Shown piece by piece: positions 53,046 through 62,289 of a DNA stretch of 64,000 bases (position 1 is its first letter; every line of letters begins with the position of its first letter). The DNA is from Neobacillus niacini (GTDB taxonomy: Bacteria; Bacillota; Bacilli; Bacillales; Cytobacillaceae): NCBI RefSeq assembly GCF_000759675.1, contig NZ_BAWM01000152.1, positions 186,001 to 250,000 on the forward strand, written 5' to 3'. Below the pieces are notes generated by a model. It saw only the letters and a list, made by a program, of their open reading frames with translations. It ran no database searches and was not told where the DNA came from. Both the position numbers and the translations under genes were made by a program.

Positions 53046-54461
53046 TTACTGAGCCAATTCATAAATTGCCTGTGCATAAATAGCGGTTGCTTTCAATAAG
53101 TCATCGATTTCAATATATTCATCTTTTTGGTGGGCAATGTCTGGTCTTCCTGGAAATAAAGGACCAAACGCCACTCCTGATTTTAATGAACGTGCGTACG
53201 TTCCTCCACCAATCGCTATTAAATATGCCTTGTCTCCTGTTTGTTCTTCATATACTTTTTTTAAGGTTTGAATTAAAAATTCATTTTCATCCACATGATG
53301 TGGCTTAGTATCTTTGAACTTTTCAATTGCGAAGCCTTTTTCCTCTAATAGTTCATCTAGCTTTTCTTTTGTCGCATCCATTTTATTTGTAACTGGGTAT
53401 CTGCAGGTCAGTCCAATACTGCCACCTGTTTGACCGGAGTATGAAAGTTTCCCCGGATTGATTGTTAATTCACCTGAAATATCATCTGAATAAGCTACTC
53501 CAAGATTCACGCCTCTGGAATCATTAAAGAAATAGCGGGAAACGAATTTGAAATAATCTGAAGCCGTACGATTTAAAGCTAGCTTTGAAAGAAATTCTGC
53601 TAGAAATAACCCTGCATTAATTCCCTTTTTAGGCTCCATTCCATGTGCCGATACGCCTTTAACTTCAAGAATTAACTCTCCGTTTTCAACATGTGAATAA
53701 TGTTCCATTTGATGTTGTTTCATGAAATCTGTGAACCTTTGCACCACATCCATTTGATTCTCGATGATGTTTAATGTCACCGTTGCATGATCAGGAACCA
53801 TGTTGTACCGTTTTCCAGAAGTAAAGCTCTGAACCTCAATTTTTACACTTCCAGATTCTTCGACAGATAGTTTCTGAACCATATCAATATCGGCAATCCC
53901 TTTTTCAGCATTTATGATAGGAAAGTCTGCATCAGGTGCAAAGCCTAAGGAAGGCATTTCTTCATGTTCAAAGTAATGTTCTACACAGCGCCAGTCGCTT
54001 TCTTCATCGGTCCCGATAATCATCCTGACACGCTTCTTTAGAGGCAGCCCTAGTTCCTTTACGATTTTCATTGCGTAGTAGGCAGCCATTGTTGGTCCCT
54101 TATCATCAATAGCACCACGAGCAAATATTTTACCTTGGCGAATTTCAGCAGCAAAGGGATCGCTTGTCCAGCCATCACCTTCTGGGACTACATCAACATG
54201 ACAGAGGATACCAAGCAGCTCCTCCCCTTCTCCAAATTCTAGGTGTCCCGCTAAATTTCCCACATTCTTTGGTACAAACCCATCCTTTTCACCGAGATTG
54301 AGCATGAAATCTAATGCTTCTTTCACACCTTTCCCAAGCGGTGCGTCTGGTAAAGGATTTTCTTCGTCTAACAGACTCTTAATATGTAATAAATTTTGTG
54401 TGTCTTTTAACAGAACATCTTTTCTCTTTTCTACTTCATCCATCCAATTAATCTTCGTCAA
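53046..54461 (-). CDS. pepV: Dipeptidase PepV
   Basis: An M20-family zinc dipeptidase of 471 residues. Metal-binding regions are ILCHVDVVPEGDGW, ARGAIDDKGPTMA, GTDEESDWR and APDADFP. TTG 54461 is chosen because AGGAGG lies 9 nt upstream and the product starts near the usual NWMDEVEKRKD; ATG 54509 has no site. Confidence 0.93.
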   Translation of the reverse strand: MTKINWMDEVEKRKDVLLKDTQNLLHIKSLLDEENPLPDAPLGKGVKEALDFMLNLGEKDGFVPKNVGNLAGHLEFGEGEELLGILCHVDVVPEGDGWTSDPFAAEIRQGKIFARGAIDDKGPTMAAYYAMKIVKELGLPLKKRVRMIIGTDEESDWRCVEHYFEHEEMPSLGFAPDADFPIINAEKGIADIDMVQKLSVEESGSVKIEVQSFTSGKRYNMVPDHATVTLNIIENQMDVVQRFTDFMKQHQMEHYSHVENGELILEVKGVSAHGMEPKKGINAGLFLAEFLSKLALNRTASDYFKFVSRYFFNDSRGVNLGVAYSDDISGELTINPGKLSYSGQTGGSIGLTCRYPVTNKMDATKEKLDELLEEKGFAIEKFKDTKPHHVDENEFLIQTLKKVYEEQTGDKAYLIAIGGGTYARSLKSGVAFGPLFPGRPDIAHQKDEYIEIDDLLKATAIYAQAIYELAQ

Positions 54462-54509
54462 TTGTCTATGCCTCCTATTTTCTAGCATTTGATATTTACT
54501 TCTCTGCAA

Positions 54510-54892
54510 TTATCTTATCAATATTCCGTTTAAAACGAAATATTTTCCATTAGGTGATATACTCTTTGTACAATATAAATTTACAAAAAATTCAATTATT
54601 TTGTCATAAACTTAACATTTACACCCATAGACTATAGTAAGAATCAAGAAAGCGAGGAGAAAAAACCGAACAATTAATGTTAAGAAGAGATGATTTTTAT
54701 GTAAAAATTTCGCTAATGGTGGAAATTTTCAGAAATTGTGGGTACAATATATGTAAGTCATCAGAGGTATCCACTGCAACTATCTATTTATAAAAGGAGT
54801 TGTCTGCGGAAAAGAAAATTACATACTAATCAAAGAGGCTGTCGGTAGCAGGATATTGCCATAGGTTTGAAAAAAGGATAGGGAGTGGTTCT
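54510..54892. other. Noncoding gap between pepV and ytzE
   Basis: No open frame with a ribosome site is seen on either strand. A TACAAT at about 54744 may be the -10 of ytzE, leaving a leader of about 140 nt. No riboswitch class is recognised. The long leader is unusual for a 73-residue regulator. Confidence 0.4.
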
Positions 54893-55114
54893 TTGAAACC
54901 TTCGACTAACCGGATGTTAAACCGCATCAAATGCATCTACATGTTTATTCGTAATAAAGGCACAGTCACGACGCAAGAACTTGTAGAGGAATTTGGTATC
55001 ACTCCTCGCACCATACAACGAGATTTAAATGTCTTAGCCTATAATGACTTGGTAATAAGCCCAAGCCGCGGAAAATGGACAATAACACAAAAGAAAGTAA
55101 AAATGTCTTCTTAA
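54893..55114 (+). CDS. ytzE: DeoR-type HTH regulator YtzE
   Basis: A 73-residue DNA-binding domain only (VTTQELVEEFGITPRTIQRDLNVL) with no effector domain, as in B. subtilis YtzE. The start is TTG with GGGAGTGG upstream. Targets are unknown. Confidence 0.87.
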   Translation: MKPSTNRMLNRIKCIYMFIRNKGTVTTQELVEEFGITPRTIQRDLNVLAYNDLVISPSRGKWTITQKKVKMSS

Positions 55115-55134
55115 AATATGAATAAACAGCTTTA

Positions 55135-55178
55135 GCAAACAAGCACGCGATTATCTCGCGTGCTTGTTTGCTTTTATT
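55135..55178 (+). terminator. ytzE terminator
   Basis: GCAAACAAGCACGCGA/TCGCGTGCTTGTTTGC stem plus T-rich tail. Confidence 0.9.
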
Positions 55179-55221
55179 TTTAAAATAAGGTTGAATATCT
55201 ATTATATTATGATATATCAAC

Positions 55222-55250
55222 ATAACACTTTAGCACTCAAAAGCGTTTAA
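55222..55250 (+). promoter_or_regulatory. 29-nt element in permease upstream region, shared with aroA
   Basis: Matches the minus-strand element at 33701-33730 at 27 of 29 positions. It lies 41 nt before the permease ATG, near or just after a possible promoter (TTGAAT, 16 nt, TATATC), so it would be in the early leader. Confidence 0.5.
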
Positions 55251-55290
55251 GCAAGAGAGTGATAACTTCATAAAAAAAGGTAGGAGCAAC

Positions 55291-56625
55291 ATGGAAAATA
55301 ATCATCATGATTTAAAAAAAGGATTACTGCCAAGACATGTCCAGTTTATTGCATTAGCTGGCATGATTGGTACTGGAATTTTTAAAGGAAGTTCCGATGT
55401 GTTAAATATAGCTGGACCAAGTGTTATCTTTACCTATTTAATTGGCGGGCTATTATTATTCATCGTGATGGCAGCTTTAGGTGAGATGGCGATTGCTTTT
55501 CCTAATCACAATGTACAGTTGCTATTATATAAAGCATTTGGCTTTAAGCTGTCGTTTATTACTGGCTGGCTATATTGGATTAACTGGACCATTGTTATCA
55601 CCGTTGAATTATTAGCTGCGGGAAGTTTTCTTCAATTTTGGTTTCCTTCGATTCCTTTATGGCTTCTTAGCCTGTTATGTGCAGCACTGATTATTGCGAT
55701 TAATTTATTCCCAGTAAAATATTATGGAGAACTTGAGTTTTGGTTTGCAGGGATAAAAATTGTCGCACTAGTTGCTTTTATCGTATTGGGTGCCCTCATA
55801 ATATTTGGTGTATTTCCAAGTAATATTGAGGAACCACTTGCAAATTATACCGCACATGGAGGTTTTTTCCCCCAAGGAGTGAGCGGTATGCTTAGTGCAT
55901 TTTTAGTTGTTATGTTTTCATACGGTGGAGCTGAGTTAATTGGGGTTGCTGTCACAGAGACTAAAGATGCAGAGCGTGTTATGCCAAGTATCATTAAAGG
56001 TGCAGTATGGCGGGTTATTATTTTTTATATCTTCCCTATCTTAATTATTTGCGGTATTATGCCTTGGAATCAAGTAACTGGAAAAGACAGTCCATTCGTT
56101 CAAGTTTTTAACATCACAGGACTGCCAGGCGCAGCACATGTAATGAATTTCATCCTATTAACTGCTGTACTTTCAGCTGCAAATTCGGGAATATATGCAA
56201 CATCTAGAACTCTATTTTCAATGGCAAAAAGCGGAGTGGCTCCTAAAGGATTAATGAAAACCTCAAAAAACGGAATTCCAATTATTGGGCTTATGATTAC
56301 AACTCTCTTTCTATTAGTTGGTGTATTCCTAGCTTATATTAGTCCTAGTAATATTATTAGTTACCTAATGACCATCCCTGGTTTCACCATTATGTTAGTT
56401 TGGATAGGGATTTGTGCCGCCCAATTAAAGCTAAGATCACACTATAAGGTTAAACCTTCTTTTCAGGTTAAATGGTTTCCATTCACGACAATCATTGCGA
56501 TTGTAGCGTTAAGTCTAATCTTTATTGGGTTTATTTTAAGTCCAAACAATTTAATTGGTTCAACCGTTTCTATTGTCATCGTGGGAATGCTCGTCATCCT
56601 ATCATTTATAGCAAAAAAGAAGTGA
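55291..56625 (+). CDS. APC family amino acid permease
   Basis: A 444-residue protein with about twelve membrane helices. The first helix is LPRHVQFIALAGMIGTGIFKGSS, the substrate-binding signature of AAT-type amino acid/proton symporters (RocE, AnsP, YtnA). No clear specificity residue can be read. A GTAGGAG site precedes the ATG. A shared upstream element with aroA hints at an aromatic or related substrate, but this is inference only. Confidence 0.88.
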   Translation: MENNHHDLKKGLLPRHVQFIALAGMIGTGIFKGSSDVLNIAGPSVIFTYLIGGLLLFIVMAALGEMAIAFPNHNVQLLLYKAFGFKLSFITGWLYWINWTIVITVELLAAGSFLQFWFPSIPLWLLSLLCAALIIAINLFPVKYYGELEFWFAGIKIVALVAFIVLGALIIFGVFPSNIEEPLANYTAHGGFFPQGVSGMLSAFLVVMFSYGGAELIGVAVTETKDAERVMPSIIKGAVWRVIIFYIFPILIICGIMPWNQVTGKDSPFVQVFNITGLPGAAHVMNFILLTAVLSAANSGIYATSRTLFSMAKSGVAPKGLMKTSKNGIPIIGLMITTLFLLVGVFLAYISPSNIISYLMTIPGFTIMLVWIGICAAQLKLRSHYKVKPSFQVKWFPFTTIIAIVALSLIFIGFILSPNNLIGSTVSIVIVGMLVILSFIAKKK

Positions 56626-56665
56626 TATCCTTAGGGATATCGCTTCTTTTTTGCTATAAATGATA
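56600..56665. terminator. 31-bp near-perfect inverted repeat acting as bidirectional terminator
   Basis: The left arm 56600-56630 and right arm 56635-56665 are complementary except one base, with a 4-nt loop. The left arm includes the last codons and stop of the permease gene. A6 and T6 tracts let it terminate both convergent genes. Confidence 0.85.
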
Positions 56666-56669
56666 CTAT

Positions 56670-57395
56670 CTATTCATCTTCTTTAAAAAGTTCATAAAGA
56701 AATCTTTTTCTATTCTCCAAAAAATATTTTGTAATCGTGTAATGATCTGTATCTTCATAGTGAATCTTTGATATTTGTCCCTGATCGAAGCTATAGATGT
56801 CTGCTTCTGGGTAGCCCAATAGAATAGGGGAATGAGTGGCAATGATGAACTGCGCATCACCTGTTGTTTCAAGGTCATGGATGATTTTCAATAGGGTTAA
56901 CTGTCTAGCAGGAGATAATGCAGCCTCGGGTTCATCTAGCAGATAAATAGCATGCCCATTAAATCGATTTAAAAATAAAGACAAAAAGGATTCTCCATGA
57001 GATTGTTTTAACAATGATTTCCCACCATAATCTCTATATCCATTCTCATCCACTTCATCAATATGAGTGGCAAAATGATAAAAAGATTCTGCACGTAAAA
57101 AGAAACCGTTCGTTATTTTTGGCATCCAGCTGAGTCTAATGTACTCACTGAGTTCTGATTCTGTTTCATAAACATTATAAGAATTATTTCTTCCGCCGCC
57201 TGCTGTATTAAAATCACATTTGTCCGCTATCGCTTCTAATAAAGTAGATTTTCCGGATCCATTTTCTCCTACAAAAAAGGTCACATTCCTTTCTAATTTA
57301 ATCTCATCGAGACTCGCAATTGATGGGATGAAGAAGGGATAATGGATGAAGGTTGGAATCTTTTCTTTTAATAATGTAACTTTTTTTAAAAACAT
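56670..57395 (-). CDS. Small ABC-type AAA ATPase, unknown role
   Basis: A 241-residue single-domain ATPase with Walker A GENGSGKST, signature SHGES, Walker B IYLLDEPEAALSP and switch ATHSP. It belongs to the SMC/OLD-like AAA_15/21 ATPases, not transporters, and no membrane partner is near. No nuclease gene (OLD/GajB type) is next to it, so a defence role is not supported. Function is unknown. Confidence 0.75.
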   Translation of the reverse strand: MFLKKVTLLKEKIPTFIHYPFFIPSIASLDEIKLERNVTFFVGENGSGKSTLLEAIADKCDFNTAGGGRNNSYNVYETESELSEYIRLSWMPKITNGFFLRAESFYHFATHIDEVDENGYRDYGGKSLLKQSHGESFLSLFLNRFNGHAIYLLDEPEAALSPARQLTLLKIIHDLETTGDAQFIIATHSPILLGYPEADIYSFDQGQISKIHYEDTDHYTITKYFLENRKRFLYELFKEDE

Positions 57396-57454
57396 AATTT
57401 TCTCCTATTAAAATAGTATCATTTTCCTTTGAATTCCATTTTACACTATCGACG

Positions 57455-57487
57455 CAAAAAAGCAGCCTTACTTTTTAGTAAAGCTGC
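57455..57487 (-). terminator. speD terminator
   Basis: GCAGCTTTAC/GTAAGGCTGC stem followed by T6 on the minus strand. Confidence 0.85.
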
Positions 57488-57542
57488 GATCTTTCTTTTT
57501 GGCTAACATTCGACATATGAAAGCGATAAGTAAAATAGTCAT

Positions 57543-58352
57543 TTATTGCACAATGTTTTTGCCATAAAAAATTTCATCCATTTCAAGCTTTATTCTCTCG
57601 GTAATTTCAATTAACTCTTCTGGATGTAATGTCTCTTTTTTATAGCCAAATAAATAGTTGTTTAAATCAAACTCCCGAAGTTTACATTTTGTGTGGAAAA
57701 TATTTTCTTGATACACATTAACATCAATCATGTCGAATAAGTCGCCAACATCTTCGGGAATATAATTTTGGATTGAGCTGATCTCATGATCAATAAATAA
57801 TTTATATCCATCCTTGTCTCTTGTAAAACCACGGACACGATAATCAATTGTCATAACGTCTGTTTCAAACGAACGAATGAGGTAATGCAGTGCTTTAAGC
57901 GGTGATATTTCTCCGCAGGTCGATACATCGATGTCAGCCCTGAAGGTACTGATTCCTTCATCAGGATGATATTCAGGGTATGTATGAACAGTAATATGGC
58001 TCTTATCTAACTGTATGACTACTGATTCAGGAAGCGGTCCTGGTGACTCCTCAAAATGTTCTGACGGAGCATTTTCGACTGGTCCCTCTGAAACAAGCAG
58101 AGTTACACTTGCACCCGCTGGTTCAAAATCCTGACTCGCTACGTTTAAAACATGGGCACCAATAATTTCAGATACATGCGTTAATATCTTTTGTAATCTT
58201 TCGGCACTATATTGTTCATCAATATACTTTAAGTACGCCTCACGCTCTTCTCTTGATCGTGTATAGCAAATATCATACATATTAAAGCTTAATGATTTGG
58301 TCAAGTTATTAAAGCCATGTAATTCAATCGTCTCTTTGTGTGAAAGTTTCAT
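57543..58352 (-). CDS. speD: S-adenosylmethionine decarboxylase proenzyme, E. coli type
   Basis: Makes the aminopropyl donor for spermidine. The 269-residue length and the self-cleavage site LDKSHITVHTYPE mark the long, E. coli-type (class 1A) enzyme. S118 would become the pyruvoyl cofactor. B. subtilis itself uses the short SpeH form. It appears monocistronic, with no speE beside it. Confidence 0.93.
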   Translation of the reverse strand: MKLSHKETIELHGFNNLTKSLSFNMYDICYTRSREEREAYLKYIDEQYSAERLQKILTHVSEIIGAHVLNVASQDFEPAGASVTLLVSEGPVENAPSEHFEESPGPLPESVVIQLDKSHITVHTYPEYHPDEGISTFRADIDVSTCGEISPLKALHYLIRSFETDVMTIDYRVRGFTRDKDGYKLFIDHEISSIQNYIPEDVGDLFDMIDVNVYQENIFHTKCKLREFDLNNYLFGYKKETLHPEELIEITERIKLEMDEIFYGKNIVQ

Positions 58353-58497
58353 GCTGCTTCCCCCTTTGGATTTTCACGGAACGCGGGACAGTGTAGTAAA
58401 TATTTTTAGATTACCCATTTTTATAAATTGTTACTTACATATATAAATCTTCCCTATTAGGTGTAAATTAATTGAAGGATTTTAACGAGGTGAAGAG

Positions 58498-59748
58498 ATG
58501 AAAAAACATGTAATACTGTTAATTATTTTTGTCATCATGTTACCAAATATTATGAAGGCTGAAACAACTAGTAGAAAGGTGAATATTGCCTTTATTAGAG
58601 ATGGGTTTTTGTGGACGAAAATCAATGAAAAGGAAGAAAAGATTACAAAAGAAGCTCTAAAATTCAATTATGCACCACAATGGTCTTATGATGGGGAATG
58701 GATCCTCTATCAATTTGAGCCAAAGAAGAAAATAAATCCCAATTTAGATTTTCAGAATGAAATCTGGGTTTATCACTTGAAAACAAAGCAGCATAAGCGA
58801 ATTACATACGAAGGAAGAAATCCAAAATGGTCCCCTGTTGAGAATATTATCGCCTTTCAAAGTGGTGGTGTACTGAATGTTTCGAACCTTGAAAAATTCT
58901 ATAACATTGCACTCAGTGTTGACGATTATCAATGGTTCCCTGATGGGCAAGCATTTATTGCTTCTTCAAGTGCAACGCTTCAACCTACTGGTTGGACAAA
59001 TCCGAAGCTTTATAAGATTACATTAGAAAAGGATTTAGAAAAAATAAGCAGCTTAACGGAAAATGTTAAGGAATTTTATGTTATTCCTAATGAATTAAAA
59101 AAGGGGGATGTTAGTGTAACCGCCATTACAGCAACAGATTTTCGTTTTTCTCCGGATGGGAAGTGGATTTCCTTTATCGTAAGTCCAACCGCTTCCTGGT
59201 CGATGGACAGTAATTTGGTAAGTGTTATTTCATCCGATGGACAAAGGTTTGAGGTAATTGACGAAATTATTCTCCATTTAGACAAACCTAAGTGGGCACC
59301 ACAAAAGAACTTGTTAGGATATATCGCTGGAGGTGGCAGGATTGTATTAGGCTTTAAGAATAAGGATATGAAAATAACGGAGATTCCCGCTTTCAAATCA
59401 ATGAACCTAACACCTGCCAATTTTGCAGAATTAGGGTTTACTTGGATTGATGACCAAACACTTATGGTTTCAAGAGTAAAAGAAAGTGATTGGTCCAATG
59501 ATCCAAAAGATCGGCCAAATCCTTCACTTTTTATGATTAAGGTACAAGGACAAGAACAAATACAGATTACTCATCCACCAAAGGGCTATGGAGATTATCA
59601 CCCTAATGCCTCTGCTAACAAACTGACTTGGATTAGAAAAAAAGATATTGCTGATTCAAAGGACGATTTATGGATAGCTGACAAAAATGGAAAAAATGCA
59701 AAAGTATGGATTAAAAATATCGACGGTTATGATTTATTTGAAAAATAG
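58498..59748 (+). CDS. Exported TolB-like beta-propeller protein
   Basis: A 416-residue protein with a signal peptide (KKHVILLIIFVIMLPNIMKAE) and repeated WD40/TolB-like blades such as APQWSYDGEWILYQF, NPKWSPVENIIAFQ, DFRFSPDGKWISFI and KPKWAPQKNLLGYI. No catalytic domain follows. It begins after GAGGTGAAGAG. The ligand is unknown and there is no Tol-Pal system in a Gram-positive cell, so the name describes the fold only. Confidence 0.75.
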   Translation: MKKHVILLIIFVIMLPNIMKAETTSRKVNIAFIRDGFLWTKINEKEEKITKEALKFNYAPQWSYDGEWILYQFEPKKKINPNLDFQNEIWVYHLKTKQHKRITYEGRNPKWSPVENIIAFQSGGVLNVSNLEKFYNIALSVDDYQWFPDGQAFIASSSATLQPTGWTNPKLYKITLEKDLEKISSLTENVKEFYVIPNELKKGDVSVTAITATDFRFSPDGKWISFIVSPTASWSMDSNLVSVISSDGQRFEVIDEIILHLDKPKWAPQKNLLGYIAGGGRIVLGFKNKDMKITEIPAFKSMNLTPANFAELGFTWIDDQTLMVSRVKESDWSNDPKDRPNPSLFMIKVQGQEQIQITHPPKGYGDYHPNASANKLTWIRKKDIADSKDDLWIADKNGKNAKVWIKNIDGYDLFEK

Positions 59749-59775
59749 TCTTTCATATATTCTATTATTCCTTTT

Positions 59776-59833
59776 TTATAATAATTATAATTTAATATTT
59801 ACTTTTAAATAGTATATGTTATAATAATAATAG
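59776..59833 (+). promoter_or_regulatory. PerR boxes and promoter of the dps gene
   Basis: TTATAATAATTATAA (59776-59790) is a perfect match to the PerR consensus TTATAATNATTATAA. A second, imperfect copy (59819-59833) overlaps the probable -10 TATAAT at 59820-59825, with TTTACT 16 nt upstream as -35. This is the classic layout of a peroxide-inducible, PerR-repressed gene. Confidence 0.8.
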
Positions 59834-59857
59834 TTAAGAAATTAGGAGGAATGGAAA

Positions 59858-60304
59858 ATGACACAAACAATGACACTCGAACAAGTAATGAACCAACAAA
59901 TCGCAAACTGGAATGTACTATACACAAAACTGCATCGTTTCCACTGGTATGTAAAAGGACCACATTTTTTTACCTTACATGCAAAATTTGAAGAGTTATA
60001 TGAAGAGGCTGCGGGAACAATCGATGAATTGGCTGAACGATTACTAATTGCGGGTGGGAAGCCAATTTCAACATTAAAGGAATACATCCAATATGCGTCT
60101 ATTGTAGAAACATCTGAAAATTTAACAGCTGAAGAAATGGTGCAAAACGTTGTTTGTGATTTCTCCCAGCTAATCTCGGAATTAATAGAAGGAAAGATTG
60201 CTGCAGAGCAAGTAAATGATGAGGTAACAAGTGATATCTTTACTGAATTAATTGAAAAACTAAGCAAGCATAATTGGATGTTAACCTCCTTCCTTCAAGC
60301 GTAG
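59858..60304 (+). CDS. dps: Dps/MrgA family iron-storage, DNA-protecting ferritin
   Basis: A 148-residue four-helix Dps protein. The ferroxidase-site region is LHRFHWYVKGPHFFTLHAKFEE, followed by DELAERLLIAGGKP. It stores iron and limits hydroxyl radical damage. AGGAGG lies 8 nt before the ATG. The PerR boxes upstream imply induction by peroxide. Confidence 0.93.
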   Translation: MTQTMTLEQVMNQQIANWNVLYTKLHRFHWYVKGPHFFTLHAKFEELYEEAAGTIDELAERLLIAGGKPISTLKEYIQYASIVETSENLTAEEMVQNVVCDFSQLISELIEGKIAAEQVNDEVTSDIFTELIEKLSKHNWMLTSFLQA

Positions 60305-60309
60305 AACAA

Positions 60310-60346
60310 AACAGGACAAGGCCCTCTGCCTTGTCCTTTCCTTTTT
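60310..60346 (+). terminator. dps terminator
   Basis: GGACAAGGC/GCCTTGTCC stem plus T-rich tail. Confidence 0.88.
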
Positions 60347-60455
60347 ATAAGGCACATACGAACTATAAAAAGTATTATTCAAGATTATTTAGCAGGAATT
60401 CAACTCTTTTTTCAGAATATACATTAGAGATACATAAAGAAATGGAGTTGGAATC

Positions 60456-62243
60456 ATGCTTTCATTTAAAAAACCAGATGTCGAGCAATTTTTTCGTTCA
60501 TATAATATTCACGATTTTGCCGTCAGTGACGATGAATCACAGCTTATTTTTAGTACAAATTTAAGTGGGAAATTTAACTTATGGGCAATGGATTTACCAA
60601 ATGTTTTTCCTTATCCGCTTACCTTTATTGATCAAAGCAGCTATGGAATTGTAATTGATAAGCAAGGGCGTTTTGTTATTGCTGGCTTCGATAAAGACGG
60701 GGATGAGAATTCCCAGCTTTATGCCATCCCTCCCAAAGGAGGTGAATTAAAGCCCATTAGAGTGACAGAAGGACATCGTCATATGAATCCGTTTCTTTCC
60801 GAAGATGGGGCACGACTCTATTACACTTCTACAAAAGATGATCAGACCTTTTTAAAAAGCTATTGTTACAACCTGCAAACGGAAGAAGAAACCGTAGTAA
60901 TCGAAGGGGAAGCTGCCGCTACGTACCTCTATGATACCAGCCCAGAAGAAAAGAGCTATCTTTACCTAAAACATTTTTCTAATACCTATACTCTTGCTTA
61001 CGTAAAAAGGAATGGTGAGGAGATCTTATTAACTCCTGAATCTGATGAGCAGTATACAGTTTCTACAGCTGTTTTTGTTTCCGAAGATGAGCTTTATTTA
61101 ATCACGAACTATAACGAAGATCTATCTTACTTAGCTAAATTTAATGTTATTACCAAGGAATTTACAAAGGTGCTTGCGAAAAAGGATGAAGATTTTAGTG
61201 AACTTAAATATGATAAGGATCGAAATGCCCTCTACATTGTCACTTCAAAGGGTGTTGAAGACCTTGTTTATCGTTACGACCTGAATCAAAACTGTTTAAC
61301 TAAGATGGAAATACCCGCAAGCATTGTTGAAAAACTACACATTTCCAAAACAGGTAACCTATATCTTTTAACACGTTCCGCTACACGTCCAGCTAATATT
61401 TTTAAAAAGTCACACTCCGAATCTGATTGGATAGCTTTAACCAACTATGGTGTCCCTGGAGTTGCCCAGGAAGAACTAGTAGAACCTGAAGTATTAAAAT
61501 ATCCTTCCTTTGATGGACTTGAAATTGAGGCGTTATTTTTCAGAGCTAAAGAAAACGCCAATAACGGTCATGTCATCCTTTGGCCTCACGGGGGACCCCA
61601 AGCGGCTGAACGGAAACAATTCCGCTCTTTATTCCAATTTTTAGTAAATAGAGGCTATAGTATTTTCGCTCCAAACTTCCGTGGATCTTCAGGCTATGGT
61701 TTGAAGTTCATGAAGTTGGTAGAAGGTGATTGGGGACATGGTCCACGTTTAGATAATGTAGAAGGATTAGAATTTTTGATTAACAATGGTTATGCTGAGC
61801 GTGACAAACTTCTTCTAATGGGAGGCAGTTACGGCGGATACATGGCATTACTCCTTCATGGCCGCCATGCCGATTATTTCAAAGCTGTTGTTGATATTTT
61901 TGGACCATGTAATCTTTTCTCATTTATTGAATCTGTTCCAGAGCATTGGAAGCCGGTTATGAATCAGTGGGTAGGAGATCCGATAAAGGACCGTGAGAAA
62001 CTAATTGAATACTCACCTATTACCTACCTTAAAGATATGGTTAAACCGATGCTTGTGATTCAAGGAGCAATGGACCCTCGTGTCATTAAGGCTGAATCAG
62101 ATCAAATCGTTGAAGCTTTACAAAAAAATGGTGTCAAGGTTGAATACATGGTTTTCGAGGATGAAGGCCACGGATTCTCGAAAAAAGAAAACGAAATGAA
62201 AGTCTATCGAGCTGTCCTCGAATTCTTCGATCGATTTATTTAA
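60456..62243 (+). CDS. S9 family prolyl oligopeptidase-type serine peptidase
   Basis: A cytoplasmic peptidase of 595 residues. The N-terminal beta-propeller is about residues 1-340 and the alpha/beta-hydrolase domain about 350-595. The Ser nucleophile is in GGSYGGYMAL, the Asp in GAMDPRV and the His in DEGHGFS. It is of the acylaminoacyl-peptidase group and has no signal peptide. It stands alone between terminators. Confidence 0.9.
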   Translation: MLSFKKPDVEQFFRSYNIHDFAVSDDESQLIFSTNLSGKFNLWAMDLPNVFPYPLTFIDQSSYGIVIDKQGRFVIAGFDKDGDENSQLYAIPPKGGELKPIRVTEGHRHMNPFLSEDGARLYYTSTKDDQTFLKSYCYNLQTEEETVVIEGEAAATYLYDTSPEEKSYLYLKHFSNTYTLAYVKRNGEEILLTPESDEQYTVSTAVFVSEDELYLITNYNEDLSYLAKFNVITKEFTKVLAKKDEDFSELKYDKDRNALYIVTSKGVEDLVYRYDLNQNCLTKMEIPASIVEKLHISKTGNLYLLTRSATRPANIFKKSHSESDWIALTNYGVPGVAQEELVEPEVLKYPSFDGLEIEALFFRAKENANNGHVILWPHGGPQAAERKQFRSLFQFLVNRGYSIFAPNFRGSSGYGLKFMKLVEGDWGHGPRLDNVEGLEFLINNGYAERDKLLLMGGSYGGYMALLLHGRHADYFKAVVDIFGPCNLFSFIESVPEHWKPVMNQWVGDPIKDREKLIEYSPITYLKDMVKPMLVIQGAMDPRVIKAESDQIVEALQKNGVKVEYMVFEDEGHGFSKKENEMKVYRAVLEFFDRFI

Positions 62244-62244
62244 T

Positions 62245-62285
62245 AAAAAAATCGCCTGCGGTCATTAATCCGCAAGCGATTTTTC
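62245..62285. terminator. Bidirectional terminator, S9 peptidase/rsuA
   Basis: AAATCGC-TGCGG/CCGCA-GCGATTT stem with A and T runs between convergent genes. Confidence 0.88.
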
Positions 62286-62289
62286 ATTT

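Noticed and set aside
56670..57395. AAA ATPase as an antiphage (OLD/Gabija-like) component
   Set aside because: There is no TOPRIM or nuclease domain and no helicase partner nearby; the neighbours are a permease and speD.
58498..59748. TolB of a Tol-Pal system
   Set aside because: The genome is Gram-positive in character and no tolA/Q/R or pal is nearby; only the propeller fold is supported.
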